Shown here in pieces: positions 7,934-16,595 of a stretch of 64,000 bases of DNA. Position numbers and translations under genes: made by a program. How positions within the stretch are numbered: position 1 is the stretch's first letter; every line of letters begins with the position of its first letter. The notes below the pieces were generated by a model. That model searched no databases, was not told where the DNA came from, and saw only the letters and a list, made by a program, of their open reading frames with translations. The DNA is from Streptomyces sp. NBC_01431. Its GTDB lineage: Bacteria; Actinomycetota; Actinomycetes; Streptomycetales; Streptomycetaceae. The DNA is taken from assembly GCF_036231355.1 (NCBI RefSeq), contig NZ_CP109496.1, forward strand, positions 6,448,001 through 6,512,000. The letters run 5' to 3'.

Positions 7934-9391
7934 ATGAGTGACCGCACCATGCCTGCGGCCGAGACCCAGAGCGCCCCTGCGGGGGCTGCGACGGGCACCC
8001 CCCACATCGACGCCGGTGACGCCGGTTACAGCAAGGACCTCAAGTCCCGCCACATCAACATGATCGCCATCGGCGGCGCGATAGGCACCGGCCTCTTCCT
8101 CGGTGCCGGCGGCCGCCTGGCGGGCGCGGGCCCCTCGCTCGCGATCGCGTACGCGGTCTGCGGCGTCTTCGCGTTCTTCGTCGTACGGGCCCTCGGTGAG
8201 CTCGTGCTCTACCGCCCCTCCTCGGGCGCCTTCGTCTCCTACGCCCGTGAGTTCATGGGCGAGAAGGGCGCCTACACGGCCGGCTGGCTGTACTTCCTGA
8301 ACTGGTCGACCACCGCCGTCGCCGACATCACCGCGGCCGCGACCTACGCCCACTTCTGGGCCATGTTCAGCAACGTCCCGCAGTGGGTCTGCGCGCTCGT
8401 CGCGCTCGCGGTCGTCCTCACCGCCAACCTCATCTCGGTGAAGTACTTCGGCGAGATGGAGTTCTGGTTCGCGATCATCAAGGTGGTCGCGCTGGTCGCC
8501 TTCATGCTGGTCGGCATCTACCTGGTGGTCACCCAGCACGACGTGGACGGCACCATGCCGGGCTTCGCCAACATCACCAGCCACGGCGGCATCTTCCCGA
8601 TGGGCATGCTGCCCATGCTGCTCGTCATCCAGGGCGTCGTCTTCGCGTACGCCTCGGTCGAGCTGTGCGGCGTCGCCGCCGGTGAGACCGAGAACCCGCA
8701 GAAGATCCTGCCCAAGGCGATCAACTCGATCATGTGGCGGGTCGGCATCTTCTACGTCGGCTCGGTGGTGCTGCTCGCGCTGCTGCTCCCGTACACCGAG
8801 TACTCCGAGGGCCAGAGCCCGTTCGTCACCGTCCTGGACAAGCTCGGCGTGCCGGGAGCGGCCGGCGTGATGAACCTGGTGGTCCTGACCGCCGCCCTCT
8901 CCAGCCTCAACTCGGGCCTGTACTCCACCGGCCGCATCCTGCGATCCATGTCGCTCGCGGGCTCCGCGCCCAAGTTCGTCGGCGTCATGAACAAGGGCCG
9001 CGTCCCCTACGGCGGCGTGCTGTTCACCGCGGCGTTCGGCGTCCTCGGCGTCGCCCTGAACAAGTTCGTGCCCAACGACGCGTTCGAGATCGTGCTGAAC
9101 TTCGCCTCCATCGGCATCCTCGGCACCTGGGCGATGATCATGATCTGCTCGCTGCTCTTCTGGCGGCGCTCCCAGCAGGGCGGCGTCGAGCGCCCGTCCT
9201 ACAAGCTGCCGTGGGCCCCGTACACGCAGATCGTCACGCTGGTCTTCCTCGCGAGCGTGGCCTTCCTGATGTGGTACGGCGGCGGTGTCGGCCGCACCAC
9301 GATCTACTGCCTGCCGATCATCGCGGCGCTGCTCGTCGGCGGCTGGTACCTCGTGCGCAAGCGGGTCTTCGCGATCGCCTCGGGCGAGTAA
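7934..9391 (+). CDS. Amino acid permease, AnsP (L-asparagine)-like
   Basis: 485 residues with 12 predicted spans. The start of span 1, MIAIGGAIGTGLFLGAGGRL, and FVVRALGELVLYRPSSGAF with SYAREFMGEK follow the amino acid transporter family of the APC superfamily, closest in my recollection to L-asparagine permease AnsP. It would import a small neutral amino acid by proton symport. A 207-base upstream region separates it from the GntR gene and should carry its own promoter. A strong hairpin terminator follows 15 bases after the stop, so it is likely monocistronic. The asparagine assignment is by resemblance only. Confidence 0.88.
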   Translation: MSDRTMPAAETQSAPAGAATGTPHIDAGDAGYSKDLKSRHINMIAIGGAIGTGLFLGAGGRLAGAGPSLAIAYAVCGVFAFFVVRALGELVLYRPSSGAFVSYAREFMGEKGAYTAGWLYFLNWSTTAVADITAAATYAHFWAMFSNVPQWVCALVALAVVLTANLISVKYFGEMEFWFAIIKVVALVAFMLVGIYLVVTQHDVDGTMPGFANITSHGGIFPMGMLPMLLVIQGVVFAYASVELCGVAAGETENPQKILPKAINSIMWRVGIFYVGSVVLLALLLPYTEYSEGQSPFVTVLDKLGVPGAAGVMNLVVLTAALSSLNSGLYSTGRILRSMSLAGSAPKFVGVMNKGRVPYGGVLFTAAFGVLGVALNKFVPNDAFEIVLNFASIGILGTWAMIMICSLLFWRRSQQGGVERPSYKLPWAPYTQIVTLVFLASVAFLMWYGGGVGRTTIYCLPIIAALLVGGWYLVRKRVFAIASGE

Positions 9392-9406
9392 CCCGGTCCC
9401 CCAAAG

Positions 9407-9438
9407 AGGGCGGCACCCCCTGGTGGGGGTGCCGCCCT
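9407..9438 (+). terminator. Rho-independent terminator after the AnsP-like permease
   Basis: A perfect 14-base-pair stem (AGGGCGGCACCCCC) with a TGGT loop, followed by TTT. It lies 15 bases after the permease stop codon and faces the convergent TetR gene. Confidence 0.85.
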
Positions 9439-9537
9439 TTTCTGTGCGCAAGCGCCATGTGGGTCGGCGGGCGCCACGTGTGCGTACCCGCCATGTGCCC
9501 AGGCGCTGTACGTGCCTGTTCGCCACGGGGACGCGCG

Positions 9538-10245
9538 TTATGTGCGTACGTGCTGCAAACGGGCCGCGGCCGCGGCGAGGACCATATCCAGGGCCGCGGG
9601 ATAGGCGCTGCGCCGCATCTCCGCCACCAGGACCGGCGCGGTCGCGGCCACATGCGGATGGGTGTCCGCCGGAAGCCGTGCGTACCGCTCCGGCCAGGCC
9701 CGCTCCTCCAGTGCCCGGGACTCCTCGGGCAACGTGAACACCGCCGCGTCCAGGGCCGCGAACGACAGCGCCTGGTCGACGAAGACGTGGTAGATCCGCA
9801 CCGCCTCGGCGTCCGGGAAGCCCGCGCCCCGCAGGATCCCGAGGATCGTCTCCACCGACCGCATCTCGTTGGCCCGCCCGGTCACCCGGGTGAAGGTGAG
9901 CAGCGCCGCCTGCGGATGGGCCTGGTAGTCGGCGTGGATGCGCAGCCCGAGCGAGCGCAGGTCGGCCCGCCACTCGCCGGTCGGCCGCCAGGACCGCAGT
10001 GTGCGGCCGATGAGTTCGTCGGCCACCGCCAGCAGCAGGTCGTCCGTGTCGCGGAAATAGCGGTAGAGCGCGCTCGGATCCGCCCCGAGCGCCGTCCCGA
10101 GCCGGCGCACGGTGAGCGCCGCCGCCCCGTGCTCACCGATCAGCCGCAGGGCGGTGTGGACGATCAGTTCCTCGGACAGGACCGTGCCCCGCTTGGTGGG
10201 CCGCCGGCGCCGCCGTTCCCCGTCCGGTACGACTCGCTCGCTCAT
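9538..10245 (-). CDS. TetR-family transcriptional regulator
   Basis: 235 residues from the ATG at 10245 (MSERVVPDGE). A longer upstream frame exists but encodes unrelated basic sequence. The N-terminal helix-turn-helix (about residues 25-70) contains LTVRRLGTALGADPSALYRYFRD, the classic TetR recognition helix ending in YRYF. The remainder is an alpha-helical ligand domain. It is divergent from an APC permease and an amidohydrolase, so it probably controls their expression in response to their substrate. The 118-base gap contains the imperfect symmetric sequence ACAACAGCGTTGA (10279-10291), a weak operator candidate. A short basic arm (RRRRRPTKRG) precedes the DNA-binding domain. Confidence 0.88.
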   Translation of the reverse strand: MSERVVPDGERRRRRPTKRGTVLSEELIVHTALRLIGEHGAAALTVRRLGTALGADPSALYRYFRDTDDLLLAVADELIGRTLRSWRPTGEWRADLRSLGLRIHADYQAHPQAALLTFTRVTGRANEMRSVETILGILRGAGFPDAEAVRIYHVFVDQALSFAALDAAVFTLPEESRALEERAWPERYARLPADTHPHVAATAPVLVAEMRRSAYPAALDMVLAAAAARLQHVRT

Positions 10246-10363
10246 GGGCCGCCACCCTACGAAGCCCTCACTCTTATGACAACAGCGTTGACGGACCGAC
10301 TTCACCAGGAGTTCGATGTGCCGCCATCGGGGCCGATCAGCGCCCCTCGGCGAAGGAGCGACC

Positions 10364-11860
10364 GTGCGCACTCCCTACGGCAGTGACCCACCCGTTCTCC
10401 CCAAGAGTCTCGGCGTCATGGACGGCATCGCCATCGCCGCCTCCTCAACGGCGGCCACCACCTCCATCGGCATCGGACTCGGCGTCACCGCCGGCGTCGT
10501 CGGCCTGCATCTGCCGATCATCATGCTGCTCGGCTTCATCCCCATCCTGGGCATCGCGAGCGCCTATTCGCGGCTGAACAAGGTCGAGCCCAACATGGGC
10601 AGCGGCTATGTCTGGGTGGGCCGCTCGCTCAGTCCCTGGCTGGGGTTCCTGACCGGCTGGATCGGCATCGTCTCCACCGTCGTCTTCCTCTCCTACACCA
10701 CCGCCGTCACCGGCTCCGCCCTGATCCAACTGGCGGGCGAGGCGGGCCTGCACGGACTCGGCGGCCTGCACCTGGACCCCGACTCCACGGCGCAGTCCAC
10801 CATCCTCGGCATCGTCGTCCTGATCGGGGTCACCTGCACCGCCGTCGCCGGCGCGCGCTCGGCCGCCAACCTCCAGAAGTGGCTGCTCGTCTTCGAGTAC
10901 GCGGTGCTGCTCACCTTCTGCGGGTACGGCCTGTTCAAGGGCCCGCACCCGTTCAGCCTCGACTGGCTGAACCCCTTCACCATCCCGTCGGGCCAGGCGC
11001 TCGCCCAGGGCCTGTTGCTGTCCGTCTTCTGCTACTGGGGCTTCGACGCGACCTTCAGCGTCAACGAGGAGATCCGCGACCCCAAGGACGCCTCCAAAGC
11101 CGGCACCATCACCCTGTTCACCATGCTCGCCCTCTTCCTGCTCGGCTCCTTCGCCTTCCAACGGGTGCTGTCCGCCGATGAGTTGGTGGGCCACGGCGCC
11201 CAGGGCCTCACCTTCTTCGGTGACCGGCTGGCCGCCCAGCCGCTCGCCGCCCTGCCGCTGATCGCACTCACCTTCTCGGCCATCGCCTCGCTCCAGTCGG
11301 GTGTGATCCCCACCGTCCGCGGCATGTTCGCGATGAGCCGGGACCGCACGCTCGGCCCGCTCTGGCTCAAGGTCAGCCCCAAGTACGGGACTCCGGCGGT
11401 CGGGACGGTGGTGATCTGCTGCATCGCCATGGGCATCGCCATCCTCTCCCTGCTCATCCCGAAGATCGGCGACCTGATCCTGGCCTCCGTGAACGCCATC
11501 GGGATCGTCGTCTCCCTCTACTACGCCCTGACCGCGCTGGCCGCCGCCAACCGCTTCCGGGGCGCCCTGCGGGAGAGCGTGGGCGAGGCCGTGCGCGCCG
11601 TCGTGATCCCCGTCCTCAGCGCGCTGTTCCTGCTCGGCCTCGGCGGCTACCTCGGCTGGACCTTCTACACCTCCGCCGACCACTTCGAAGTGAGCCCCGA
11701 CAACGGGTGGTTCATGCTTTTCTGCCCCACCGTGATGCTGCTCAGCGGCTTCGTCGCCGCCGCCTGGGCGAAGTGGGTAAGGAAGTCGCCGTACTTCGTC
11801 ACCGGGCTCTCGACCGTGGAAACCGACCCGGCGCCGCTCGGCGCCCCCGAAACCGCCTGA
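10364..11860 (+). CDS. APC-family permease, catabolic module with amidohydrolase
   Basis: 498 residues from the GTG at 10364, chosen because AAGGAG lies 6 bases upstream; an earlier in-frame ATG at 10316 has no such site. Twelve hydrophobic spans are visible. SVNEEIRDPKDASKAGT matches the E-E-x-x-x-P motif of APC transporters, and the first span, IAIAASSTAATTSIGIGLG, has the usual helix break. It probably takes up the substrate that the amidohydrolase, starting 17 bases later, degrades. The divergent TetR gene is the likely regulator. The substrate is unknown; an amide or N-acyl amino compound would fit the pairing. Confidence 0.85.
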   Translation: MRTPYGSDPPVLPKSLGVMDGIAIAASSTAATTSIGIGLGVTAGVVGLHLPIIMLLGFIPILGIASAYSRLNKVEPNMGSGYVWVGRSLSPWLGFLTGWIGIVSTVVFLSYTTAVTGSALIQLAGEAGLHGLGGLHLDPDSTAQSTILGIVVLIGVTCTAVAGARSAANLQKWLLVFEYAVLLTFCGYGLFKGPHPFSLDWLNPFTIPSGQALAQGLLLSVFCYWGFDATFSVNEEIRDPKDASKAGTITLFTMLALFLLGSFAFQRVLSADELVGHGAQGLTFFGDRLAAQPLAALPLIALTFSAIASLQSGVIPTVRGMFAMSRDRTLGPLWLKVSPKYGTPAVGTVVICCIAMGIAILSLLIPKIGDLILASVNAIGIVVSLYYALTALAAANRFRGALRESVGEAVRAVVIPVLSALFLLGLGGYLGWTFYTSADHFEVSPDNGWFMLFCPTVMLLSGFVAAAWAKWVRKSPYFVTGLSTVETDPAPLGAPETA

Positions 11861-11876
11861 TCCACCCCCGTACAGA

Positions 11877-13532
11877 ATGGATTCGCACATGCGCCACACC
11901 CCCGCCGACCTCGTGTTCACCGGCGGCCCGGTCCTCACCCTGGACGCCGCCCGCTCCCGCGCCACCACCGTGGCCGTCACCGGTGAGCGCATCACCGCCG
12001 TCGGCCACGACGAGGTGCGCGAGCTGATCGGCCCGAAGACCGAAGTCGTCGACCTCGCGGGCAAGTTGCTGATCCCGGGATTCCAGGACGCCCATGTGCA
12101 TCCGGTGTCGGCGGGCATCGAGCTGGCGCGCTGCGACCTCACGGGCACGCGTACGGCGGCCGACACCCTGGCGGCCGTACGGGCCTACGCCGACGCCCAC
12201 CCCGACCAGGAGTGGATCACCGGCGGCGGCTGGTCCATGGAGGCCTTCGACGGTGGCAGCCCCACCCGGGAGCTCCTCGACCGCGTGGTGCCCGACCGGC
12301 CCGTCTACCTTCCCAACCGGGACCACCACGGAGCCTGGGTCAACAGCCGCGCGCTCGCGCTCGCCGGGATCACCCGGGACACCCCCGACCCGGCCGATGG
12401 CCGGATCGAGCGCGACGCCTCGGGCGAGCCGACCGGGCTGCTCCAGGAGGGCGCCATGGACCTGGTCGGCCGGCACACCCCCCGCTCCACCCCCGCCGAA
12501 CGCCTCGCGGCCCTGCTGCGCGCCCAGGCGCACCTCCACTCGTTCGGGATCACCGCCTGGCAGGACGCGATCGTCGGCAGCTTCGGCTCGATGGACGACC
12601 CCGCGGACGCCTACGTGGCCGCCGCCCGCGACGGCTCGCTCACCGCCCGGGTCGTCGGCGCCCTGTGGTGGGACCGAGAGCGCGGCGCCGAACAGATCCC
12701 CGAACTGGTGGAGAAGCGACGGGAGTTGAGCCACGGCCGCTTCCGCGCTGGCTCGGTGAAGATCATGCAGGACGGCGTGGCGGAGACCGGCACCGCGGCG
12801 CTGCTCGGCCCCTACCTCGACGCCTGCGGCTGCGCCACCGCCAACACCGGCACCAGCTTCGTCGACCCGGTCCAACTGCGCTCCTACGTGACCCAGTTGG
12901 ACGCCCTCGGCTTCCAGGCCCACTTCCACGCGCTCGGCGACCGGGCCGTGCGCGAGGCGCTCGACGCGGTGCAGGCGGCCCGCGAGACCAACGGCTGGAC
13001 CGACACCCGGCCGCACCTCGCCCACCTCCAGATCGTGCACCCCGACGACATCGGCCGGTTCCGGGCGCTCGGCGCCACCGCCAACATCCAGCCCCTGTGG
13101 GCCGCCCACGAACCCCAGATGGACGAGCTCACCATCCCCTTCCTCGGCAAGGAACGGGCAGGCTGGCAGTACCCGTTCGCGGCACTGCTCCGCTCCGGGG
13201 CCACCGTGGCGGCCGGATCCGACTGGCCGGTCAGCAGCCCCGACCCGATGCACGGCATCCACACCGCCGTGAACCGGATCACCCCTGAGGAGGAGGGGCC
13301 GGTCTTCCTGCCCGAGCAGCGGATCACGCTGACCGCCGCGTTCGCCGCGTACACCGCGGGCACGGCTCATGTGAACCACTTGGACGACAGCGGCTCGATC
13401 CGCGCGGGCGCGCTCGCCGACCTGGCGGTGCTCGACCGGGACCCGTACGCGGGCCCGCCCGAGGAGATCGGCGCCACCCGGGTGCTGGGGACATACGTCG
13501 CGGGCCGACGCGTGCACGACGCCACCTCATAG
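11877..13532 (+). CDS. Amidohydrolase of the YtcJ type
   Basis: 551 residues, a normal length for this family. FQDAHVHPV near residue 65 carries the HxH metal ligands, and GSDWPVSSPDPM near the C-terminus carries the catalytic/metal Asp of the amidohydrolase TIM barrel; ALADLAVLDRDP is the closing beta-sandwich segment. By family it is a metal-dependent hydrolase of amide or imide bonds. A second in-frame ATG 12 bases downstream is an equally possible start. It is close behind the APC permease and probably co-transcribed with it. The pair plus the divergent TetR gene reads as a small uptake-and-hydrolysis module. The substrate is not predictable. Confidence 0.87.
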   Translation: MDSHMRHTPADLVFTGGPVLTLDAARSRATTVAVTGERITAVGHDEVRELIGPKTEVVDLAGKLLIPGFQDAHVHPVSAGIELARCDLTGTRTAADTLAAVRAYADAHPDQEWITGGGWSMEAFDGGSPTRELLDRVVPDRPVYLPNRDHHGAWVNSRALALAGITRDTPDPADGRIERDASGEPTGLLQEGAMDLVGRHTPRSTPAERLAALLRAQAHLHSFGITAWQDAIVGSFGSMDDPADAYVAAARDGSLTARVVGALWWDRERGAEQIPELVEKRRELSHGRFRAGSVKIMQDGVAETGTAALLGPYLDACGCATANTGTSFVDPVQLRSYVTQLDALGFQAHFHALGDRAVREALDAVQAARETNGWTDTRPHLAHLQIVHPDDIGRFRALGATANIQPLWAAHEPQMDELTIPFLGKERAGWQYPFAALLRSGATVAAGSDWPVSSPDPMHGIHTAVNRITPEEEGPVFLPEQRITLTAAFAAYTAGTAHVNHLDDSGSIRAGALADLAVLDRDPYAGPPEEIGATRVLGTYVAGRRVHDATS

Positions 13533-13534
13533 GG

Positions 13535-13549
13535 TGTATTCCTGATACA
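13535..13549. promoter_or_regulatory. Inverted repeat upstream of the mycothiol formaldehyde dehydrogenase (TGTAT-TCCTG-ATACA)
   Basis: Five-base arms around a 5-base centre, in the 46-base gap between the amidohydrolase stop and the dehydrogenase start, where the promoter must lie if the gene has its own. It may be an operator for an unidentified regulator; this is inference from symmetry and position only. Confidence 0.3.
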
Positions 13550-13578
13550 TCCGACGGCACGGAACAGGGAGTGGCGGC

Positions 13579-14667
13579 ATGTCGCAGCAGGTCCAAGGGG
13601 TCATCGCGCCGGGCAGGAACCAGCCCGTACGGGTCGAGACCATCGTGGTGCCGGACCCGGGGCCCGGCGAGGCGGTGGTGAAGATCCAGGCCTGCGGCGT
13701 CTGCCACACCGATCTGCACTACAAGCAGGGCGGGATCAACGACGACTTCCCGTTCCTGCTCGGCCACGAGGCGTCCGGGATCGTGGAGTCGGTGGGCGAG
13801 GGCGTCACCGACGTCGCGCCCGGCGACTTCGTGATCCTCAACTGGCGTGCGGTGTGCGGCAATTGCCGCGCCTGTCTGCGCGGGCGTCCGCAGTACTGCT
13901 TCAACACCCACAACGCCCGGCAGAAGATGACGCTGCTTGAGGGAGGGGCCGAGCTGTCGCCCGCCCTCGGCATCGGCGCGTTCGCCGAGAAGACCCTGGT
14001 CGCGGCGGGCCAGTGCACCAAGGTCGACCCGGCGGTGTCCCCGGCCGTGGCGGGGCTGCTCGGCTGCGGTGTCATGGCGGGCATCGGCGCGGCCATCAAC
14101 ACCGGCAACGTCGGCCGGGGCGACTCGGTCGCCGTCATCGGCTGCGGCGGCGTCGGCGACGCGGCGATCGTGGGAGCCCGGCTCGCGGGCGCGGCGCGGA
14201 TCATCGCCGTCGACATCGACGACCGCAAGCTGGCGACGGCGAAGACCATGGGCGCCACGCACACGGTCAACTCCCGGTCCAAGGACGCGGTCGAGACGAT
14301 CCGCGAACTGACCGGCGGCAACGGCGCGGACGTCGTCATCGAGGCGGTGGGCCACCCGGAGACGTACAAGCAGGCGTTCTACGCCCGCGATCTGGCCGGC
14401 ACGGTGGTCCTGGTCGGCGTGCCGACTCCGGAGATGACGTTGGAGCTGCCGCTGTTGGACGTCTTCGGCCGCGGCGGCGCCCTGAAGTCCTCCTGGTACG
14501 GCGACTGCCTGCCGTCCCGGGACTTCCCGATGCTGATCGACCTGCACCAGCAGGGCCGGATCGACCTCGCGGCGTTCGTCACCGAGACGATCGCGCTCGA
14601 CGAGGTCGAGAAGGCCTTCGAGCGCATGCACGAGGGCGATGTGCTGCGCTCGGTGGTGGAGTTCTGA
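13579..14667 (+). CDS. mscR: S-(hydroxymethyl)mycothiol dehydrogenase (mycothiol-dependent formaldehyde dehydrogenase)
   Basis: 362 residues of a zinc-dependent medium-chain alcohol dehydrogenase. ACGVCHTDLHYKQGG and GHEASGIVESVGEGV are the catalytic zinc region, CGNCRACLRGRPQYC holds the structural zinc cysteines, and AVIGCGGVGDAAI is the NAD-binding turn. NTHNARQKMTLLEG in the middle is characteristic of the mycothiol-dependent class. It oxidises the adduct of formaldehyde and mycothiol to S-formylmycothiol using NAD, a cytosolic detoxification step, and it may also act on S-nitrosomycothiol. The stop codon overlaps the ATG of the next gene, a metallo-beta-lactamase-fold hydrolase, so they are coupled. 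GGGAG lies upstream of the start. mshC in this window supplies mycothiol. Confidence 0.93.
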   Translation: MSQQVQGVIAPGRNQPVRVETIVVPDPGPGEAVVKIQACGVCHTDLHYKQGGINDDFPFLLGHEASGIVESVGEGVTDVAPGDFVILNWRAVCGNCRACLRGRPQYCFNTHNARQKMTLLEGGAELSPALGIGAFAEKTLVAAGQCTKVDPAVSPAVAGLLGCGVMAGIGAAINTGNVGRGDSVAVIGCGGVGDAAIVGARLAGAARIIAVDIDDRKLATAKTMGATHTVNSRSKDAVETIRELTGGNGADVVIEAVGHPETYKQAFYARDLAGTVVLVGVPTPEMTLELPLLDVFGRGGALKSSWYGDCLPSRDFPMLIDLHQQGRIDLAAFVTETIALDEVEKAFERMHEGDVLRSVVEF

Positions 14668-15302
14668 TGGCCGTTCGCGCACGAATCGATCATCTGGTCA
14701 CGTCCGGCACGTTCGCTCTCGACGGCGGTACGTGGGACGTCGACAACAACGTGTGGATCGTCGGGGACGACGAGGAGGCGGTCGTCATCGACGCCGCGCA
14801 CGACGCCGAAGCGATCCTGACGGCGCTCGGCGGCCGGACGCTCAGGGCGATCCTGTGCACCCACGCACACAACGACCACATCGACGCGGCCCCGGCCCTG
14901 GCGGACGCGACGGGTGCCCCGATCCTGCTCCACCCGGACGACCTCCCGCTGTGGAAGCAGACCCACCCGGAACGCCTCCCGGACGGCGAACTGGCCGACG
15001 GCGAGCGGGTGTTGGTGGCGGGCGCGGAACTGGAGGTCCTGCACACCCCGGGCCACGCCCCCGGCGCGGTCTGCTTCCACGCCCCCTCCCTCGGCACGGT
15101 CTTCACCGGCGACACCCTCTTCGCCGGCGGCCCCGGCGCCACGGGACGCTCGTTCTCCCACTTCCCGACGATCATCGACTCGATCAGGGACCGGTTGCTC
15201 ACGCTTCCACCGGAGACGGTGGTACGCACGGGGCATGGCGACGCGACGACGGTGGGCGCGGAGGCGCCGCACCTGGCGGAGTGGGTGGCACGGGGGCACT
15301 GA
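14667..15302 (+). CDS. MBL-fold metallo-hydrolase coupled to mycothiol formaldehyde dehydrogenase
   Basis: 211 residues. The ATG at 14667 shares one base with the preceding stop, a typical coupled junction. THAHNDHID (His66, His68, Asp70, His71) is the HxHxDH zinc motif. HTPGHAPGAVCF and FTGDTLFAGGPG follow as the second and third metal motifs of glyoxalase II-like hydrolases. By context it is a good candidate for the hydrolase of S-formylmycothiol or a related mycothiol thioester, since mycobacteria keep the same gene pair. That specific reaction is an inference. Soluble, cytosolic. Confidence 0.9.
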   Translation: MAVRARIDHLVTSGTFALDGGTWDVDNNVWIVGDDEEAVVIDAAHDAEAILTALGGRTLRAILCTHAHNDHIDAAPALADATGAPILLHPDDLPLWKQTHPERLPDGELADGERVLVAGAELEVLHTPGHAPGAVCFHAPSLGTVFTGDTLFAGGPGATGRSFSHFPTIIDSIRDRLLTLPPETVVRTGHGDATTVGAEAPHLAEWVARGH

Positions 15303-15424
15303 GCGCGACTGTTCGCGCGTGGGGGTGGGTCGCGTGACACCTGCGGCCCACCCCCGGTCGCCCGCGCCCACCCGGGGGGCGCCCTTCAGCCGTGAACGGG
15401 GGCCAATTTCCCTACGTGGAGGCC

Positions 15425-16387
15425 TTATTGGTCCGACGTCGGAGAGGTCGGCCACTCCGACAGCCGCAGCCCACTCTCAAATCTGCGAGCCCGCCCGTCC
15501 ACCGGATCGGTGAATTCGAGCACCTTGGCCAGCAGTTGCAGCGGCGCCCCGAAAGCCGCGGGGCCGCCCTCGGGTTCGTGCTCGGGAAGGACCACCGGAT
15601 ACACCGGGTCGTTCAGGATCGGCAGGCCGAGCCCGTTCATGTGAACACGCAGCTGATGGGTGCGTCCGGTGGCGGGCAGCAGGCGGTAGCGGCCCAACCC
15701 GCCGCGCCGCTCGACCAGTTCGATGCGGCTCTCCGCGTTCGGCTCGCCCGTCTCCTCGCGGGCGGCGATCACTCCGCGCTCCTTCACGATCCGGCTGCGC
15801 ACGGTCACGGGCAGCGTCACACCGGGGTCGTACGCCGCCACCGCCTCGTACTCCTTGCGCACCCGGCGCCCGCTGAACAGGTTCTGGTACGCGCCCCGGT
15901 CCTCGGGCCGCACGACGAACAGGGCCAGGCCCGCCGTCAGCCGGTCCAGGCGGTGGGCGGGCTGGAGCTCGGGCAGCGCCAGATCCCGCCGCAGCCGGGC
16001 CATGGCCGTCTCGGTGACGTGCCGGCCCCGTGGCGTGGTGGCGAGGAAGTGCGGCTTGTCCGCGATCACGATCCGCTCGTCGAGGTGGACGATGCCCACC
16101 TCGAACGGCACCGGCACTTCCGGCGCGAAGTCCCGGTGGAACCACACGTGCAAGCCGGCCCGGTACGCCTCTGCCCCGCTGAGTACCCCCTCGGCGCCGA
16201 CGAACCGTCCCTCGCGCAGCATCGCGGCCACCCGGTCCGCGCCGATCGCCCCCTCGAACCGGCCCACCAGGTGATCACCGACCGTCGCCCACGCTCCCTC
16301 AGGGTCGACGGGCAGCCGCACACGCACCGGGTCGATGCCGTCGCGCTGCGCGAGCGGGGCGGCCGGGGTTCGGGATCTGCGTCTCAC
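15425..16387 (-). CDS. RluA-family pseudouridine synthase
   Basis: About 320 residues from a GTG at 16387 (reading MRRRSRTPAAPLAQRDG); a start 36 bases further upstream is possible. HRLDRLTAGLALFV contains the catalytic Asp in the RLDxxTxG motif, and LPATGRTHQLRVHM is the conserved family segment that contacts RNA. It converts a specific uridine of rRNA or tRNA into pseudouridine. The N-terminal arm is basic. It is monocistronic and divergent from the ketosynthase gene. The exact target base cannot be read from sequence. Confidence 0.92.
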   Translation of the reverse strand: MRRRSRTPAAPLAQRDGIDPVRVRLPVDPEGAWATVGDHLVGRFEGAIGADRVAAMLREGRFVGAEGVLSGAEAYRAGLHVWFHRDFAPEVPVPFEVGIVHLDERIVIADKPHFLATTPRGRHVTETAMARLRRDLALPELQPAHRLDRLTAGLALFVVRPEDRGAYQNLFSGRRVRKEYEAVAAYDPGVTLPVTVRSRIVKERGVIAAREETGEPNAESRIELVERRGGLGRYRLLPATGRTHQLRVHMNGLGLPILNDPVYPVVLPEHEPEGGPAAFGAPLQLLAKVLEFTDPVDGRARRFESGLRLSEWPTSPTSDQ

Positions 16388-16595
16388 GGAACCAGAGAAC
16401 CCCACCCCGCCCCGCAGAAGCAAGACAAGCCCAGGTCAGGCCCCCCTTTCCCGCTGTGTCCCGCTCGATGCCGACGAGTGCGCACCGCGGGACCGCTCGC
16501 CCCGTACTGCCTTCCGCGCGATCGAGAGGCATGCTTCCAAAGAGGATTCCTCGCAAAATATCCTCACCTGCCACATATAGGGCAAAGAGGCCGTA

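Noticed and set aside
7772..9973. Long minus-strand open frame spanning the AnsP-like permease and part of the TetR gene
   Set aside because: It covers a clear permease gene, its terminator and part of another gene; the translation is low-complexity Arg/Gly/Asp/His-rich shadow sequence.
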